From an uncultured archaeon (GTDB lineage: Archaea; Nanobdellota; Nanobdellia; Pacearchaeales; GW2011-AR1), in assembly GCA_903831045.1 (NCBI GenBank), contig CAIKWG010000053.1:1-33513 (forward strand): a stretch of DNA of 33,513 nucleotides, read 5' to 3'. Positions 16,811 through 26,655 of the stretch are shown piece after piece. Position 1 is the stretch's first letter. Each line of letters opens with the position of its first letter. A program made the translations under genes and the position numbers. Below the pieces are notes generated by a model. The model was not told where the DNA came from and made no database searches. It saw only the letters and a list, made by a program, of their open reading frames with translations.

Positions 16811-17104
16811 TTATTTGTCCTCTTCTTTCAATTCATCTGCAAATCCAGAGAATTTTTCTTTAGTAAAATAATCCTTAACGGCTTCTTTAACATACCATGG
16901 TTCAAAAGATGAACCTAGTTTTTCTAGAGTTTTATCAAGAGAATTATCTCTATAAGCTTGCATTAATATTTTAGCCTCGTCAGTCATAACAAAAGGAGAA
17001 TGAGCAACATTGCTAATTGGAACAATCCAATTTTCCGGGGTATATCTACTAATATGACTCTCCAAGTCCAGGCCTAATCGATCATATCCTTTTGCAATTG
17101 TCAT
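16811..17104 (-). CDS. Hypothetical protein, tandem paralog B
   Basis: 97 aa; see paralog A. Confidence 0.7.
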   Translation of the reverse strand: MTIAKGYDRLGLDLESHISRYTPENWIVPISNVAHSPFVMTDEAKILMQAYRDNSLDKTLEKLGSSFEPWYVKEAVKDYFTKEKFSGFADELKEEDK

Positions 17105-17176
17105 AAATCTTTTGAGAATAAAAGCTATTTAAGCTTTTCGATACTGTTGTTTCTTAGAAATAGTAACAATTAAGAC

Positions 17177-17599
17177 TTATTGAGCAGCCGGAGCAGAAAA
17201 AATTTCAGACAAAGGTTTTTTACCTTCCTTAATAACCTTCATGTTAACTTGAACAATTGCACTGGATATCGCTCTTCCTCTTACAGTCTTTCTCAATCTA
17301 AGTCCCTTTGGTTTTGGATTAGACCTTTTCTTTTTACCTTCTCTTTTAGGTCTTTTGTGCATTCCTTTACCATAGGTTAATAATAATTTTTTAAGTCCAA
17401 CTCCAGGAACTTCTTTCATTGCTGTGAATCCAGAACCATCGCTGGCACCAGTTATTTCAAGTTCATAGCCTTCTAAATCAGAAGAAATCTCTTTTCCATC
17501 TACTTTATCATTAAGTTCTTTATCAATCAAAGCTTCAGCTTCAGCTTCTAATTTATAGGTTTTTCCTGACTTTTCCGATATATTAATTTTGAATACCAT
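17177..17599 (-). CDS. rps6e: Ribosomal protein eS6
   Basis: ITGASDGSGFTAMKEVPGVGLKKLLLTYGKGMHKRPKREGKKKRSNPKPKGLRLRKTVRG. Confidence 0.92.
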   Translation of the reverse strand: MVFKINISEKSGKTYKLEAEAEALIDKELNDKVDGKEISSDLEGYELEITGASDGSGFTAMKEVPGVGLKKLLLTYGKGMHKRPKREGKKKRSNPKPKGLRLRKTVRGRAISSAIVQVNMKVIKEGKKPLSEIFSAPAAQ

Positions 17600-17722
17600 T
17601 ATAATCTATTGAAAAATATAGCTTAAAAAGGTTTTGATTATGGAATTCAAAGAATAACCTTATAATTTCTATATATTCTTCGGTATAATAATACTTTTAA
17701 ACAATTTTATTCTTTCAAAATT

Positions 17723-18049
17723 ATGAACTCAATAACTATCACATTCCCTTCCTTTCTAACTTTTTCAGATTTGGAAAGTAAATTAAATTCTACTTCTAAA
17801 AAATTGGGGCTAAAAAATAAGATTAAAGATAACTTCTCAATTGTTGGGGGGTCCATAGAAGGAGCGGACCAGGAGTATGAAAACACAGAGATATTAATTA
17901 AAAAATTTGGAATTCCCATTCTAAGAACCGGGATTTATGATAGGTTTAGCAATTGTCCATCTGTCTCCCAGCTTAAGCTTTATTATAATCCTACTTTTGG
18001 AATTGAAAAATTAGCCAAGCACTATGCCCAAGAATTTTCTAAAGAATAA
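17723..18049 (+). CDS. Hypothetical protein
   Basis: 108-aa ORF with TTTTAAA about 25 nt upstream. Confidence 0.5.
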   Translation: MNSITITFPSFLTFSDLESKLNSTSKKLGLKNKIKDNFSIVGGSIEGADQEYENTEILIKKFGIPILRTGIYDRFSNCPSVSQLKLYYNPTFGIEKLAKHYAQEFSKE

Positions 18050-18079
18050 CCTTATAACTTCTCTCTAATTGCTTAATAC

Positions 18080-18541
18080 ATGAAAAAATTATCTTCAAAA
18101 CTTCTAAAAATTATTGGAATAGCTGCAATAGTTCCTGCATTATATTTTGGGTCAAGACAACTGACAATCAGAATGAATGAATATTGCGATAGAAAGTCTA
18201 ATCCAATTGAAAGTAAGTCCCATCTAAACTATCTTATAAAAAATGAACAGAACATACAAAATCTAACTACTAAAACAATAAAAGTTCTTTATTTTTCAGA
18301 AAATGATCCAGATTATTTTTTTGTTCCAGCTTGCGTTCCAGAATCAGGAAAGGAAAATTCCTATTATCTTCTTTTAGATTCCACACTTCAGAATAATTCT
18401 TCTGGAGAAATTATTCATGAAATGAATCACATTGCAAGAGGAGATTGCGATAAAAAACACAGCAGATTTGTAAATGAAACTTTTTTAGAACCTCCAGTTG
18501 CTTTTTACACCTTCAAAAGAGTTTGGAAGTCAAATCATTAA
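18080..18541 (+). CDS. Small membrane-anchored protein with HExxH motif (possible zincin)
   Basis: N-terminal TM; SSGEIIHEMNHIARGDCD. TATA CTTATAA at 18051-18057. Confidence 0.55.
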   Translation: MKKLSSKLLKIIGIAAIVPALYFGSRQLTIRMNEYCDRKSNPIESKSHLNYLIKNEQNIQNLTTKTIKVLYFSENDPDYFFVPACVPESGKENSYYLLLDSTLQNNSSGEIIHEMNHIARGDCDKKHSRFVNETFLEPPVAFYTFKRVWKSNH

Positions 18542-18579
18542 ACATCATCTTTAAATATACAACATTTCTTCTTTTTATT

Positions 18580-20205
18580 ATGGATAAAAATTATAAACAA
18601 AAAAATAACAATTCAAAAAAATCTTTTAAGCCTTCTCAAGAAAGAGCTAAACCAATTCAGTTTAAGATAAAAGAGATTAGTGCAAATATTAAGGAAGATG
18701 TTTTAATCATTGGTAAAATTACTAGAATTGCTCAAACCGGTGGACCAACAATCTTTATGGTTAATGATGGAACTGGTTCTCTAGCTTTGAAGGGATTTAT
18801 TAAAGCTGGTGAAAGAGCCTATCCAGAAATTGAAGAAGAAAACTGTGTTCGTGCAGTTGTTAGTCTAGGAGAGTTTCAAGGAGAACTTGAAGGAAGTATT
18901 CTAAGCATACATAAATTAGATGAATCTCAACAGAGAGATTTCCTAAGATATTTAGGAGAAATTGAAATGCAAAGAGCAAAGGTTCAGGTTCCAGAATTTC
19001 TTGTTAAGGATAAAATTTTGGACAAACTGAAACCAAGATTTATTGATGCTGCAACTCAAATTAGACTGGCAGTAATAAGAGAAAGACCAATCATCGTAAG
19101 ACATCACAATGATGCCGATGGTTATTCATCTGGATTTGCATTGGAGAGAGCAATTTTACCATTAATTATTGAACAACATAGTTCTCTAAAAGCTCCCTGG
19201 GAATATTTTCTAAGAGCTCCCTGTGTTGCACCTTTCTATGAAATCGATGATTCAATAAGAGATACTGCAAATTCGCTTAGAAACGTTGCAAAGTTTTCAA
19301 ACAAGATGCCTCTAATAATCATTGCAGATAATGGTTCTTCTCCTGAAGATTTAATGGCAATTAAACAAGGGAAAATTCACGGTTCTGATTTTATTGTAGT
19401 TGATCATCATGGATTCGATAAAGATGTTATATCAGCAGAAACTCTGGTTCATATTAATCCATTTTTAGTTGAAGAAGATGGTTCTCATTTTTCAGCAGGA
19501 ATGCTTTCTGCAGAACTTGCAAGATTTATCAATCCAAGTGTTAAAAATGTAAATCCAATTCCAGCTCTAGCAGGATTTGCAGACAGAATTGATTTAAGCA
19601 ATCCAAAAGTTATGGAAGATTATCTCAAAGTTGCTCATTCAGAAGGATACTCAAAAGAATTGCTAAGTGATATTGCTCTTGTTATTGATTATGTTTCTTC
19701 AAAGGTTAGATTTATGGAAGTTAGAGAATATATTGAAGTTCTATTTGGAGAACCTAGGGATAAGCAGAAAGAATTAGTAAGCTTACTTGCTCCATACATC
19801 AAAGAATTAGACGCAAAAGGGTTAGAAATTGGAAAAAGCAATTCTAAGGTTGAAGAATTTAAGGGAGTTACATTTCAATCAATTGAAATTGATGAAACTT
19901 TCCCCGGATTTGGGTTCTTTCCAAAACCAGGAAGAGCAGTCGGACTAATACATGATAATTTACAAACTGCAAAAGGAATTACATCTCTTGTTACAGCAGG
20001 AATAATGGCAACCGCAATTACTCTAAGAGCAACGGATGAAGCAAATTTCTCAGTTCACGAATTAATTGTGTATTTAAAAAATAAGTTACCAAATGCATTC
20101 GTTAGTGGTGGTGGGCATAAAAACGCAGGTTCAATTTCATTTCTGCCTTACATGAAAAAAGAAGTTGTGAATGCTTTAAAGGAATTCATTAAAAGTAGAA
20201 ATTAA
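18580..20205 (+). CDS. Archaeal RecJ-like DHH phosphoesterase with N-terminal OB-fold
   Basis: RHHNDADGYSSGFAL, DNGSSPEDL, VVDHHG, C-terminal GGGHKNAGSISF (DHHA1). Confidence 0.87.
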   Translation: MDKNYKQKNNNSKKSFKPSQERAKPIQFKIKEISANIKEDVLIIGKITRIAQTGGPTIFMVNDGTGSLALKGFIKAGERAYPEIEEENCVRAVVSLGEFQGELEGSILSIHKLDESQQRDFLRYLGEIEMQRAKVQVPEFLVKDKILDKLKPRFIDAATQIRLAVIRERPIIVRHHNDADGYSSGFALERAILPLIIEQHSSLKAPWEYFLRAPCVAPFYEIDDSIRDTANSLRNVAKFSNKMPLIIIADNGSSPEDLMAIKQGKIHGSDFIVVDHHGFDKDVISAETLVHINPFLVEEDGSHFSAGMLSAELARFINPSVKNVNPIPALAGFADRIDLSNPKVMEDYLKVAHSEGYSKELLSDIALVIDYVSSKVRFMEVREYIEVLFGEPRDKQKELVSLLAPYIKELDAKGLEIGKSNSKVEEFKGVTFQSIEIDETFPGFGFFPKPGRAVGLIHDNLQTAKGITSLVTAGIMATAITLRATDEANFSVHELIVYLKNKLPNAFVSGGGHKNAGSISFLPYMKKEVVNALKEFIKSRN

Positions 20206-20259
20206 TTTTAATTATCCTTATTTCGTTATCTTTAAATAATCAAATTGCTTCTCGTGAAT

Positions 20260-20970
20260 ATGGTAAAAAAAGGTGAAGATTCAATTGTTATTGAACTTAG
20301 AAATGTTGAAAGACATTATCACATGGGAGATAATATTGTTCGTGCAGTTGATGGTATTTCTATTAAAGTAAAACAAGGAGAATTTATTGCAATAATGGGT
20401 CCTTCTGGTTCTGGAAAATCAACTGCAATGAACTTGGTTGGAAGTTTGGATAGCCCAACTCACGGTCACATTTTTCTTGATGGAGAAGATGTTTCAAGAC
20501 TTGAAGAATCTGATTTAGCTCAGGTTAGAGGAAGAAAAATAGGTTTTATTTTTCAAAGTTTTAATTTGATTCCTAATCTAACTGCAAAAGAGAACATTAT
20601 GCTTCCTATGATGTTCCAAGGATTAGAAATAGAAGAAAGAGAAAAAGTTGCAGAAGACCTATTGAAATTGGTAAATTTAGAAGATAGAATGAATCATTAT
20701 CCAGGAGAACTTTCAGGAGGACAAAGACAGAGAGTTGCAATTGCTCGTGCATTGTCAAATAATCCGGATGTTATTCTTGCTGATGAACCAACAGGAAACT
20801 TAGATACTAAAACTGGGGAGATTGTTCTAGAATTTTTAGACAAACTGAATAAAGAAGGAAAAACAATTATTATGGTTACTCATGATCCAAACCTGGCTCA
20901 AAAGCATGCTCAAATTGTTTACTGGCTTAAAGACGGTAAAGTTGAAAAAATTACAAGGAAGAAAAAATGA
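20260..20970 (+). CDS. ABC transporter ATP-binding protein (MacB/LolD type)
   Basis: GPSGSGKSTAMN, LSGGQRQRVAIARAL, ILADEPTGNLD. Confidence 0.93.
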   Translation: MVKKGEDSIVIELRNVERHYHMGDNIVRAVDGISIKVKQGEFIAIMGPSGSGKSTAMNLVGSLDSPTHGHIFLDGEDVSRLEESDLAQVRGRKIGFIFQSFNLIPNLTAKENIMLPMMFQGLEIEEREKVAEDLLKLVNLEDRMNHYPGELSGGQRQRVAIARALSNNPDVILADEPTGNLDTKTGEIVLEFLDKLNKEGKTIIMVTHDPNLAQKHAQIVYWLKDGKVEKITRKKK

Positions 20971-22178
20971 TTCAAGATTATTTTGAAATAGCCTTTAAAA
21001 ATCTTAAACATAGAGGGATAAGATCTTGGCTAACTCTTTTAGGAATTTTTATTGGTGTGATGGCTGTTGTGGCTCTAATTTCTCTAGGTAGTGGTTTGAA
21101 ATTAGCAGTTGCAAGTCAGTTTGGTCTGAGCTCAACCGAGTTAATAAGTGTTCAAGCAGGAGGATTAAATTTTGGTCCTCCAGGTTCATATGTTGCAAAT
21201 CCTCTAACCACTAAAGATTTTGATGCAATAAAAAGAATAAACAGTGTTAAGCAAGCCATTAAAAGAAATATGAGATCAGGAAAATTAGAATATAATAACA
21301 AAGTGGTTTTTGGTTATTCTGCTAGTGTTCCGGATGGAAATGATAGAAAATTTTTATATGATCAATTAGATCTTACACTTCTTCAGGGAAGAATGTTAAA
21401 AGATGGAGATCTGGGCAAAGTAGTAGTAGGATATAATTTTTATGCAGATAAAGTAGGATTGGACAAGTCAGTTACTGTGGGAAAAAAAGTTTTAATTAAT
21501 AATAAAAGTTTTGAGGTTATTGGGGTAGTTGACAAAAGAGGAAGTTTCATCTATGATAATCTTGTTTTGATGAATGAAAAAGATATGCAAGATTTGTTTG
21601 CCTATGGAGATGTTGTGGATATAATCGCCGTTCTGCCAAGGGATAAAACTAATCTAGACAAAACAAAAACAGATATTGAAACTGTTCTAAGAGATAGAAG
21701 AAATGTTAAAGTTGGAAAAGAAGATTTTAAAGTCTCAACCCCAGAATCTTCTCTAGCTCAAATCAATAAGATTCTTAATGGAGTTCAGATTTTTATTGCC
21801 ATAGTTGCATCCATCTCTATTCTCATTGGAGCAATAGGAATTATTAATACCATGACAACTTCTGTTCTAGAACGTCGTCGTGAAATAGGAATTATGAAAG
21901 CCATTGGAGCAACAAATTCTCAGATATTCTTTCAATTTTTTATTGAAGCAAGTTTACTAGGATTAATTGGAGGATTCATAGGAGCTTTCTTTGGGACATT
22001 AATTGGTCTTGCAGGAACAGCAGGGATTAATACATGGATTGGAGCTAGTATCAAACCTTCCATTAGTTTCGCATTGATTTTCTTTTCTCTTTTAGGAAGT
22101 TTTCTTCTTGGAGGAATTGCAGGAATAGTTCCTGCACTAGATGCTGCTAAACAAAATCCCGTGGAGGCAATTAGATAA
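20967..22178 (+). CDS. ABC transporter permease, MacB/FtsX type (1)
   Basis: N-terminal TM, periplasmic-core-like domain, C-terminal RRREIGIMKAIGAT; overlaps ATPase gene. Confidence 0.9.
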   Translation: MIQDYFEIAFKNLKHRGIRSWLTLLGIFIGVMAVVALISLGSGLKLAVASQFGLSSTELISVQAGGLNFGPPGSYVANPLTTKDFDAIKRINSVKQAIKRNMRSGKLEYNNKVVFGYSASVPDGNDRKFLYDQLDLTLLQGRMLKDGDLGKVVVGYNFYADKVGLDKSVTVGKKVLINNKSFEVIGVVDKRGSFIYDNLVLMNEKDMQDLFAYGDVVDIIAVLPRDKTNLDKTKTDIETVLRDRRNVKVGKEDFKVSTPESSLAQINKILNGVQIFIAIVASISILIGAIGIINTMTTSVLERRREIGIMKAIGATNSQIFFQFFIEASLLGLIGGFIGAFFGTLIGLAGTAGINTWIGASIKPSISFALIFFSLLGSFLLGGIAGIVPALDAAKQNPVEAIR

Positions 22179-22627
22179 TGAAAATAAGAAAAGCAAAAAA
22201 AGCAGATTTTGAAGAATATTCAAAAATAAAAGAAGAAGATTTTAGAGAGTATAGCAAGTTAATTAAAAAGAATATTAAATATTCGAAAAAAGATTCAAAC
22301 ATTGAGTTTCAAAGAATTTTAAAATCCAAGGAAGATTATCTTTTCTTTGCAGAAGATAAAGAGAAGATAATAGGTTTTATCCATGGAGAAATTGAGAATA
22401 ATAAATCCGGAAAAAAAGCAGACATTGAATATATACATGTAATTAAAGAATATAGAAAAAAAGGTATTGCCTCTAAATTAATTAATGCTTTTATTAATGT
22501 TGCAAAATCAAAAAAATGTAATTATCTTACCCTTAAGGTTAATAAAAAAAACACTCACGCCATTAAATTATACAACAAATTTAGGTTTGAGATAACAAAT
22601 TATGTAATGAGGAAACAAATAAAATGA
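22178..22627 (+). CDS. GNAT-family N-acetyltransferase
   Basis: IEYIHVIKEYRKKGIASKLINAF...NTHAIKLYNKFRFEI. Confidence 0.88.
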   Translation: MKIRKAKKADFEEYSKIKEEDFREYSKLIKKNIKYSKKDSNIEFQRILKSKEDYLFFAEDKEKIIGFIHGEIENNKSGKKADIEYIHVIKEYRKKGIASKLINAFINVAKSKKCNYLTLKVNKKNTHAIKLYNKFRFEITNYVMRKQIK

Positions 22628-23823
22628 AAGGAGAAAACATTCAATATTCTCTGAGAAATATTCGTCATAGAAAAACTAGAAGCTTTCTAACAATTTTTTC
22701 TATATTAATTGGAATTGCAACAATTTTTATTTTTGTAAGTTTTGGGTATGGTCTTTACAATTATATTGGCCAATTATCTTCAAGTTCTTCTGCAAATAAG
22801 CTGATTATTCAATCCAAGGGAGGATTTGGGGGATTGGATGAGAGTTTTAAACTAGACGAAAATGATTTAAAAGTTGTTAACAGAGCCGGAGGGGTGACAG
22901 ATGCAACTGGAATTTATGTTAAATCTGCAGAAGTCTCCGTTGGAAATGAAAGAATTTATGCAAGTCTTCTAGCCTTTGATCCAAAAAAACCTCTTATGAT
23001 TGAAGTTTCTAATATAGAAATAGAATCAGGTAGAGTTCTATCTTCGGGAGATTTGGGAAAGGTAGTTTTGGGGTATAATTATCAGATTCCAAAGAAGATT
23101 TTTGAGAAGGGAGTAAAATTAAATGATAATATTGATATACAAGGAAAAAAATTAAGAGTAATTGGTTTTTACAATTCAGTGGGAAATCCATCCGATGATT
23201 CTCAAATTTATATTGTAAATGATTATGTTGATACATTATATCCAGGAAATAATTCCTATAGCTGGATTATTGCTGAAACTGAAATAAAAAATGTTGCTCA
23301 AACAAAAGAGAATATTGAAAAAGCACTTAGAAAATATAGAAATCAAGACATAGGAAAAGAAGATTTTTATGTTCAAAGCTTTGAAGATATGATTAAATCC
23401 TATTCCAGTGCGTTGGATATTGTTGTTGCGTTTGTTATCTTGATTGCCTTAATATCCGTATTTGTATCCGCAATAAATACTGCAAATACAATGATTACTT
23501 CTGTTATTGAAAGGTATAAAGAAATTGGTATTTTGAAAGCCATTGGTGCAAGAAATTCCGAAATACTAAAGATATTCCTATTTGAATCTGCTTTCCTTGG
23601 ATTTATCGCAGGTTGTGCAGGGGTTTTAGTAGGATTTATTGGAACGTACATTGGAGGAGCAATCCTATTGAATGTAGGTTTTGGCTTCCTACAACCTTAC
23701 TATAGCTTCTGGTTATTCTTGGGTTGCATTGTCTTCGCAACACTTACAGGAGCAATCTCAGGAGTTTTACCAGCAATTAGAGCATCTAAGATTAATCCAG
23801 TTGAAGCCTTGAGATATGAATAA
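22624..23823 (+). CDS. ABC transporter permease, MacB/FtsX type (2)
   Basis: Paralog of permease 1: ERYKEIGILKAIGARNSEI; ATGA overlap with GNAT gene. Confidence 0.9.
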   Translation: MKGENIQYSLRNIRHRKTRSFLTIFSILIGIATIFIFVSFGYGLYNYIGQLSSSSSANKLIIQSKGGFGGLDESFKLDENDLKVVNRAGGVTDATGIYVKSAEVSVGNERIYASLLAFDPKKPLMIEVSNIEIESGRVLSSGDLGKVVLGYNYQIPKKIFEKGVKLNDNIDIQGKKLRVIGFYNSVGNPSDDSQIYIVNDYVDTLYPGNNSYSWIIAETEIKNVAQTKENIEKALRKYRNQDIGKEDFYVQSFEDMIKSYSSALDIVVAFVILIALISVFVSAINTANTMITSVIERYKEIGILKAIGARNSEILKIFLFESAFLGFIAGCAGVLVGFIGTYIGGAILLNVGFGFLQPYYSFWLFLGCIVFATLTGAISGVLPAIRASKINPVEALRYE

Positions 23824-23826
23824 TTT

Positions 23827-24108
23827 TTAATTAGGCATTAAATAATTTGCTCCGTTAAAATATACATAATAAGATTCATCCAAAATTTTTTTTTCAATTA
23901 AATCATTTATCTGAATGCATGATTCTTTTTGACAATTGTATCCAACAGTCAAATCAATTCCATTTCCATTAGGCATAGCCGAGATAGAATGTACATCATT
24001 TAGGCTCATTAATCTAGGAAATATAGAATTCCAGATTTTCGTTGAAATAGTTTTATCTCCTATAGGGATAATTTCATAGCTTAATTCAACAAGTCTAGAG
24101 TTTTTCAT
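23827..24108 (-). CDS. Hypothetical protein
   Basis: 93-aa ORF convergent to the ABC operon. Confidence 0.5.
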   Translation of the reverse strand: MKNSRLVELSYEIIPIGDKTISTKIWNSIFPRLMSLNDVHSISAMPNGNGIDLTVGYNCQKESCIQINDLIEKKILDESYYVYFNGANYLMPN

Positions 24109-24138
24109 ACTTTTATTTAAAATATCAAGAATTTAAAA

Positions 24139-25005
24139 TTATCTATGCATTGCATGTTTCTTAGCTTTTTTCTTCTTTATTCTAGTGTAAACAATAAAAG
24201 CAATAATAAGAACAATAATAATTGGAATGATATAACTTCCAATTCCACCTTTCTTTTGATCTTGAACTCTTCCTTCGAAGTATGCTGGATCAAAAGAAAC
24301 TGTTTTTTCTACTGTTCTTCTAGTATTAATTGAATCAGTATAGGTTATCTTTACATTAATTTCGCCTTTTGTTGGTGTTGCTTCAAAATCAGCAGTTGTA
24401 TATTCCTGTGAATCTAAATCCCCAACAATGTTAATATTTGAATTTTTAACATCAATACTTGACTGTTTAGGTATTTCTAAAGTTAATGCTTTAATATCTG
24501 ATTTTCCAATGTTCAAAACCTCTAGAGTCAAAATCTTTGTAACAGAGGAATAATCTTTAATATGAATTTCAAAATCTGCTCTTGTATCTTCCACTTCTAA
24601 ATTAAATTGCTTTGTTTCGTAATCCAATCCGTTTCCATACTTAAATTGGACTTCAATTGGATTAGCTCCATCAAGAGCATTTTCATCTATTCTTACCTTG
24701 TAAGGAGCAATTAAAAAGGAGCCAAAATCTTTAGTATAAGTACCAGCGTTCACGGTTACTGTTGAATCTAAAGTTGGGTCAAAGATTAAAGGATATTGCT
24801 CTTTTAATGCAAATTCTATTATTCCGCACTCTGGATTTGCAACACCATCAACCTGAAAGACTACTTTGACATAATCTCCAGGAATTGCAGGATAGGGATC
24901 CTGATTGATTAAAGTAGGTATAAGTTTGCATGCTTCTGCAGATACTCCAACAAGGCTAAATAGAAATATCCCAAAAAATACTGTCAATAACATCCCTTTT
25001 TTCAT
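24139..25005 (-). CDS. Secreted/membrane-anchored CARDB/COG1361-like surface protein
   Basis: Signal peptide, beta-rich repeat domains, C-terminal TM and Lys-rich tail. Confidence 0.65.
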   Translation of the reverse strand: MKKGMLLTVFFGIFLFSLVGVSAEACKLIPTLINQDPYPAIPGDYVKVVFQVDGVANPECGIIEFALKEQYPLIFDPTLDSTVTVNAGTYTKDFGSFLIAPYKVRIDENALDGANPIEVQFKYGNGLDYETKQFNLEVEDTRADFEIHIKDYSSVTKILTLEVLNIGKSDIKALTLEIPKQSSIDVKNSNINIVGDLDSQEYTTADFEATPTKGEINVKITYTDSINTRRTVEKTVSFDPAYFEGRVQDQKKGGIGSYIIPIIIVLIIAFIVYTRIKKKKAKKHAMHR

Positions 25006-25109
25006 ATTATCAAAATGTATTTTTGCTTTTTAAATGTTAGGATTTAATGAAATTGATAATTATTTTGTATTACACAAATTTATATAAATAATAATAGTAT
25101 ACTTCTAAC

Positions 25110-25373
25110 ATGCCTAAGGATAAACCTCAAGAAGTAAAGAGCATAGAATCTATTCTAGTGGTGCATTGTCCAATTTTGAATGTAATAAATAATCTTGCGG
25201 GATTGGATGTAGTCTTAAAACTTGTAGATGGGGAGCCATTTCAAATAATGTGTTCAGAATATCGCAAGATAAAAATGGATAAAGATATTGACGAATCATT
25301 TGACAATTATTTCTGCAGATTAAAAGATGAAAAGAATAATTCCTGTCTTTATTGCAACTGGAAAAAACTTTAA
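25110..25373 (+). CDS. Small Cys-containing protein, tandem paralog A
   Basis: CPILN...MCSEY...C...CLYCNWKKL. Confidence 0.6.
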   Translation: MPKDKPQEVKSIESILVVHCPILNVINNLAGLDVVLKLVDGEPFQIMCSEYRKIKMDKDIDESFDNYFCRLKDEKNNSCLYCNWKKL

Positions 25374-25374
25374 T

Positions 25375-25605
25375 ATGAAAAAATCTAAATTAAAAGTTGA
25401 AATAATAAAATTTTCTTGTCCGATTTTAAATAGGGAAGCTATCTCAAACCTAGAAATTGCAGTTAAATTCTTAGATAATAGTCCTGTTAGCGTTATGTGC
25501 TCAGAATATCTTGATTGTACCAACGAATGTAAATGTATTGAAGGAGAGAAATGTATTTACAGCCAATGGAAACAATTTGATAGATCTTATCTATACAAAA
25601 AATAA
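25375..25605 (+). CDS. Small Cys-containing protein, tandem paralog B
   Basis: CPILN...MCSEYLDCTNECKCIEGEKCIYSQWKQF; ATG at 25375. Confidence 0.6.
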   Translation: MKKSKLKVEIIKFSCPILNREAISNLEIAVKFLDNSPVSVMCSEYLDCTNECKCIEGEKCIYSQWKQFDRSYLYKK

Positions 25606-25606
25606 T

Positions 25607-25819
25607 TTAACCAAAATAATCATTTGGGAAACTAGGCATTTGTTCAGAATATTTTGATTTTGTGCCTTCAGAATAATCTTCGCTTGAATTTGTTTGTTTT
25701 ACAGAATAGCCTGTTTGTGATTCTAAAGATTTCTTAGCAGGCTGGGGATTAAGAGACCAGCTATGATGATATCCTTCCTGTACTTTTCTTGGGTCATAAT
25801 CTCTTAGTGTCATGTTCAT
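25607..25819 (-). CDS. Hypothetical protein
   Basis: 70-aa ORF, low-complexity polar. Confidence 0.35.
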   Translation of the reverse strand: MNMTLRDYDPRKVQEGYHHSWSLNPQPAKKSLESQTGYSVKQTNSSEDYSEGTKSKYSEQMPSFPNDYFG

Positions 25820-25908
25820 TTTATAGAGTAGTCATTTAAAAGGCTTTTGGTGACGATAAATAAGGTAAAATCCCAAAGTTTTATAAGTCCTAAAAGTTCA
25901 AGAAAAAC

Positions 25909-26280
25909 ATGGTAAAAGCAAAGAACCTAACTAAATTCGCATTAATTTCAACATTAGCTTTAGCTTCATGTAAAACTCCCTCCTATGACGGATTTGTAGA
26001 CATAGATGACAAAAAAATAAACTGTTCTTCTTCTGATTCAACCGAATATGTCGAACTTTTTGATAAACTAACTAAAGTGAAGGTTCAATATTTTTTTAGC
26101 AAAGAAGGAGAACGAATGGATTCAATAATTTATAGTCAAGGAAAGTATAAGACTAAACTGGACAATAAAAATTTTCCAGAAATTTTAAAAGAAAGAATAG
26201 CTGAGTTTAAGGATTATCAAATAAAATTTTCTATTAGTAAAAGTCTAGATTCTCTTTTTCCAGAGAACAAGGAAGAATAA
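25909..26280 (+). CDS. Putative lipoprotein
   Basis: N-terminus ...LISTLALASCKTP with lipobox-like LASC. Confidence 0.6.
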   Translation: MVKAKNLTKFALISTLALASCKTPSYDGFVDIDDKKINCSSSDSTEYVELFDKLTKVKVQYFFSKEGERMDSIIYSQGKYKTKLDNKNFPEILKERIAEFKDYQIKFSISKSLDSLFPENKEE

Positions 26281-26281
26281 A

Positions 26282-26653
26282 ATGAAAAAAGTTCTAATTG
26301 TTGATGACTATGCTCCTTTTGTAGAAACCTTGGGCAGTTGCATTAAAGATTGGGGCTATGAACCGATTAAAATGAGTGATGCAGAGCAAGCCATTGATAG
26401 AATAAATAAGGGTTTAGAATATGACGTGGCGATAATAGATACAACAATGCCTCTTAAATTTCATGGAACAATGGGTGGGGCCGTAGTATCTATGGCTTCT
26501 CAAAAGAAAAATCCTCAAGCAAAGGTTATAGGGCATTCTAGTTATCCTTTATTCATGGCAGATGCACAAATTATTCATAAGAAAGATGGAGAGATATTAT
26601 ATGATCAATTAAAAAGAATTCTTAATAATTATCTTGGTCCAGGAGAAGAATAA
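26282..26653 (+). CDS. Stand-alone response-regulator receiver domain
   Basis: VLIVDDY, VAIIDTTMP, VIGHSSYP, HKKDG. Confidence 0.85.
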   Translation: MKKVLIVDDYAPFVETLGSCIKDWGYEPIKMSDAEQAIDRINKGLEYDVAIIDTTMPLKFHGTMGGAVVSMASQKKNPQAKVIGHSSYPLFMADAQIIHKKDGEILYDQLKRILNNYLGPGEE

Positions 26654-26655
26654 AC

